Below are positions 31,610-32,834 of a DNA stretch of 32,834 bases, piece by piece. The stretch lies in the NCBI GenBank assembly GCA_016934535.1, contig JAFGSQ010000047.1, positions 1-32,834 on the forward strand, written 5' to 3'. The position numbers and the translations under genes were made by a program. The stretch is from a candidate division WOR-3 bacterium (GTDB lineage Bacteria > SDB-A). Position 1 is the stretch's first letter, and each line of letters opens with the position of its first letter. The notes under the pieces were generated by a model. It was not told the DNA's origin. It saw only the letters and a list, made by a program, of their open reading frames with translations, and searched no databases.

Positions 31610-32834
31610 TCATCGGAACATGCTCTTTGGATAACACTTGTCACATTCCGAACACCAAAAGTGCTTGCAAGGTTCGCACTTAACGAGCTGTTTTCCGCAA
31701 TCCGGGCAAGCGTTGATTAACGACTTGTCCAATGGCGGTTCTCTGTCATATATCGGCTGAATGTATTCCGAGCAATTTTCGCACCAATACCGTTTGTACT
31801 TCTCAACGTACCTGGGTACACTGCCGCATTTGGGACATGTGAAAACCTGCTCTTTTTCTTCCTGTCCTTTTTCTTTCAGGCTTTCAAACAAATCTGTTGA
31901 AGGAGGCACTACATTTACCTGTTCCAAACCGAAATTCAGAGGCATGTATTTCTCGCAATTATCGCACCAGTATCTCTGATACTGTTCAATGAATCTCACT
32001 TTACCTGAACAGTCTGGGCAAGATAATCTCTCTTTTTGATGAGGAGTCTCTTTAAGCTGTTCTTTGACAGTCCCGATTGAAGTTTTTTGAGGTTCGTCTA
32101 TGACGACCTCATCTTCGAGCTCGGCTATGCTCATTACAGGTTCCTCTGACGTTCCTCCTTTTTTTCCAAAACCGACAGGCATGTATTCTCCGCACGAGTC
32201 GCACCAATATCTGTCATACTGTTCAATGTATCTCGTTTTTTTACTGCACTTTTGGCAAACAAGGACTACTCCTTCTGTTTCTCCGGCCCCGACGACCGAT
32301 ATTTTTTCTTCCTGGTCGAGAGTTTCCACTTTTTCTTTTTCGTCGGCTAGATCTAGATCCGCTTCTTTTGTTTTGTCGAGTGACCCGGTATGTTCCTCTT
32401 CGGGAATATCTTCAATCGGTAATTCTTCTACAGAAAACGGCGATACGGGTTCTTCTTCCATTATAACCGATGTTTTATCATCAAAAACCTGTTCTTTCCT
32501 TACAGGTGATATCTCGTCCACTGAAACAGGAGTCGTTACTTCTTCCTGCTCCTCTTCAGTTACGGCTATTCCGACCCCTTTGAAACCTGGAGGCATGTAT
32601 TCTCCGCAGGAATCACACCAGAATCTGTCGTATTGAACTATATATCTGACTTCTTGACGGCACTTCGGACAAAACACACGAAGTTCGTCTTCCGGTCCCG
32701 TTTCAATTTCGGTGAGGACAGCTTCTTCGATATCCTGTGATTGCTCTTTCTCATATTGATCTGCTGAAGAAGCGCTATCGGTCATTGAAATCTGCTGAGA
32801 GGAGTACTGCGATTCTTCCTGATTAAGATCCGAC
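31610..32834 (-). CDS. Tandem zinc-ribbon protein with acidic linkers (open at right window edge)
   Basis: From the first in-frame ATG at 32785 there are 391 residues, but the frame stays open to the window edge, the extra 16 codons have the same Ser/Gln/Glu-rich character, and no Shine-Dalgarno precedes 32785. The gene therefore probably starts outside the window. Five zinc ribbons with identical spacing C-x2-C-x14-C-x2-C occur at C39, C177, C256, C317 and C360. Ribbons 1-4 share RY-x-(E/V)-(Q/K)-Y-x-R-(F/Y)-WC and EY(M/I)P-like ends. The last has extra cysteines at 370, 373 and 384. Linkers are strongly acidic and shorten from the N to the C terminus. No enzyme, membrane or signal segment is seen. 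It may be a cytoplasmic scaffold or nucleic-acid/protein-binding factor; function unknown. Confidence 0.8.
   Translation of the reverse strand, partial: SDLNQEESQYSSQQISMTDSASSADQYEKEQSQDIEEAVLTEIETGPEDELRVFCPKCRQEVRYIVQYDRFWCDSCGEYMPPGFKGVGIAVTEEEQEEVTTPVSVDEISPVRKEQVFDDKTSVIMEEEPVSPFSVEELPIEDIPEEEHTGSLDKTKEADLDLADEKEKVETLDQEEKISVVGAGETEGVVLVCQKCSKKTRYIEQYDRYWCDSCGEYMPVGFGKKGGTSEEPVMSIAELEDEVVIDEPQKTSIGTVKEQLKETPHQKERLSCPDCSGKVRFIEQYQRYWCDNCEKYMPLNFGLEQVNVVPPSTDLFESLKEKGQEEKEQVFTCPKCGSVPRYVEKYKRYWCENCSEYIQPIYDREPPLDKSLINACPDCGKQLVKCEPCKHFWCSECDKCYPKSMFR
31643..32671 (-). repeat. Five zinc-ribbon coding repeats
   Basis: Cysteine-to-cysteine limits of the modules are 32606-32671, 32192-32257, 31955-32020, 31772-31837 and 31643-31708. 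Each spans 22 codons. Start-to-start distances are 138, 79, 61 and 43 codons. The DNA of modules 1-3 is still visibly similar around the GGCATGTATT(C/T)(T/C)C segments of the plus strand, pointing to internal duplication rather than convergence. Confidence 0.8.

Noticed and set aside
32100-32636. 178-residue Ser-rich plus-strand ORF
   Set aside because: Shadow of the acidic linkers of the zinc-ribbon protein; Ser/Thr runs come from reversed Glu/Asp codons.

Overview
The window reads as chromosome from an anaerobic bacterium. It carries a selenocysteine formate dehydrogenase, [FeFe]-hydrogenase maturation genes, a formate/nitrite-type channel and most of a molybdenum-cofactor pathway. The sigma-70 factor has the compact form, with a region-2 sequence resembling Bacteroidetes-type primary sigma factors. 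Exported proteins end in FlgD/sorting-like domains. Together these suggest a member of the FCB group or a related candidate phylum; this is inference, and no rRNA or other decisive marker is present. Genes are tightly packed, with many ATGA or longer overlaps and several TTG or GTG starts. No gene-free stretch exceeds about 260 bases. I saw no tRNA, rRNA, CRISPR array, insertion sequence or attachment site.

Layout. (1) 1-5784: the start of an exported protein (cut by the window edge), a large ATPase-TPR-BTAD regulator, a small five-cysteine protein, a UDP-GlcNAc 2-epimerase and a small unknown protein. (2) 5799-15325, minus strand: one apparent operon reading moeA, moaA, moaC, MOSC, moaB, then a hydrolase-like lipoprotein with a broken catalytic triad, an Ig-like lipoprotein, a secreted FlgD-like protein, two tandem paralogues of unknown function and a SPASM radical SAM enzyme. 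(3) 15584-17750, plus strand: formate/nitrite-type channel, mobA and fdhD, ending at a shared bidirectional terminator. (4) 17816-21738, minus strand: a selenocysteine formate dehydrogenase followed by iron-sulfur and flavin electron-transfer subunits. (5) 21944-26313, plus strand: TM1266-type regulator, an aspartase-like lyase, hydF and hydG. (6) 26345 to the right edge, minus strand: a multi-zinc-ribbon protein, scpA, a RecJ-like nuclease, a sigma factor, purE, a YrdC/phosphatase fusion, a small CQLGCF protein and a MobB-like P-loop protein.

How it fits together. Regions 2 (first half), 3, 4 and 5 form a formate/H2 module. The Moa/Moe/Mob proteins would make the cofactor, FdhD would sulfurate it for the dehydrogenase, the channel would move formate, the two accessory subunits would link the enzyme to a ferredoxin or NAD(P)H pool, and HydF/HydG would mature an [FeFe]-hydrogenase encoded elsewhere. 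hydE, the hydrogenase itself, moaD/moaE and the selenocysteine machinery are not in the window.

The least explained part is the tail of the region-2 operon: two tandem N-terminally hydrophobic paralogues with SHOCT-like helical repeats, translationally coupled to a SPASM radical SAM enzyme and preceded by three exported proteins. The tandem zinc-ribbon protein at the right edge is the second notable unknown.
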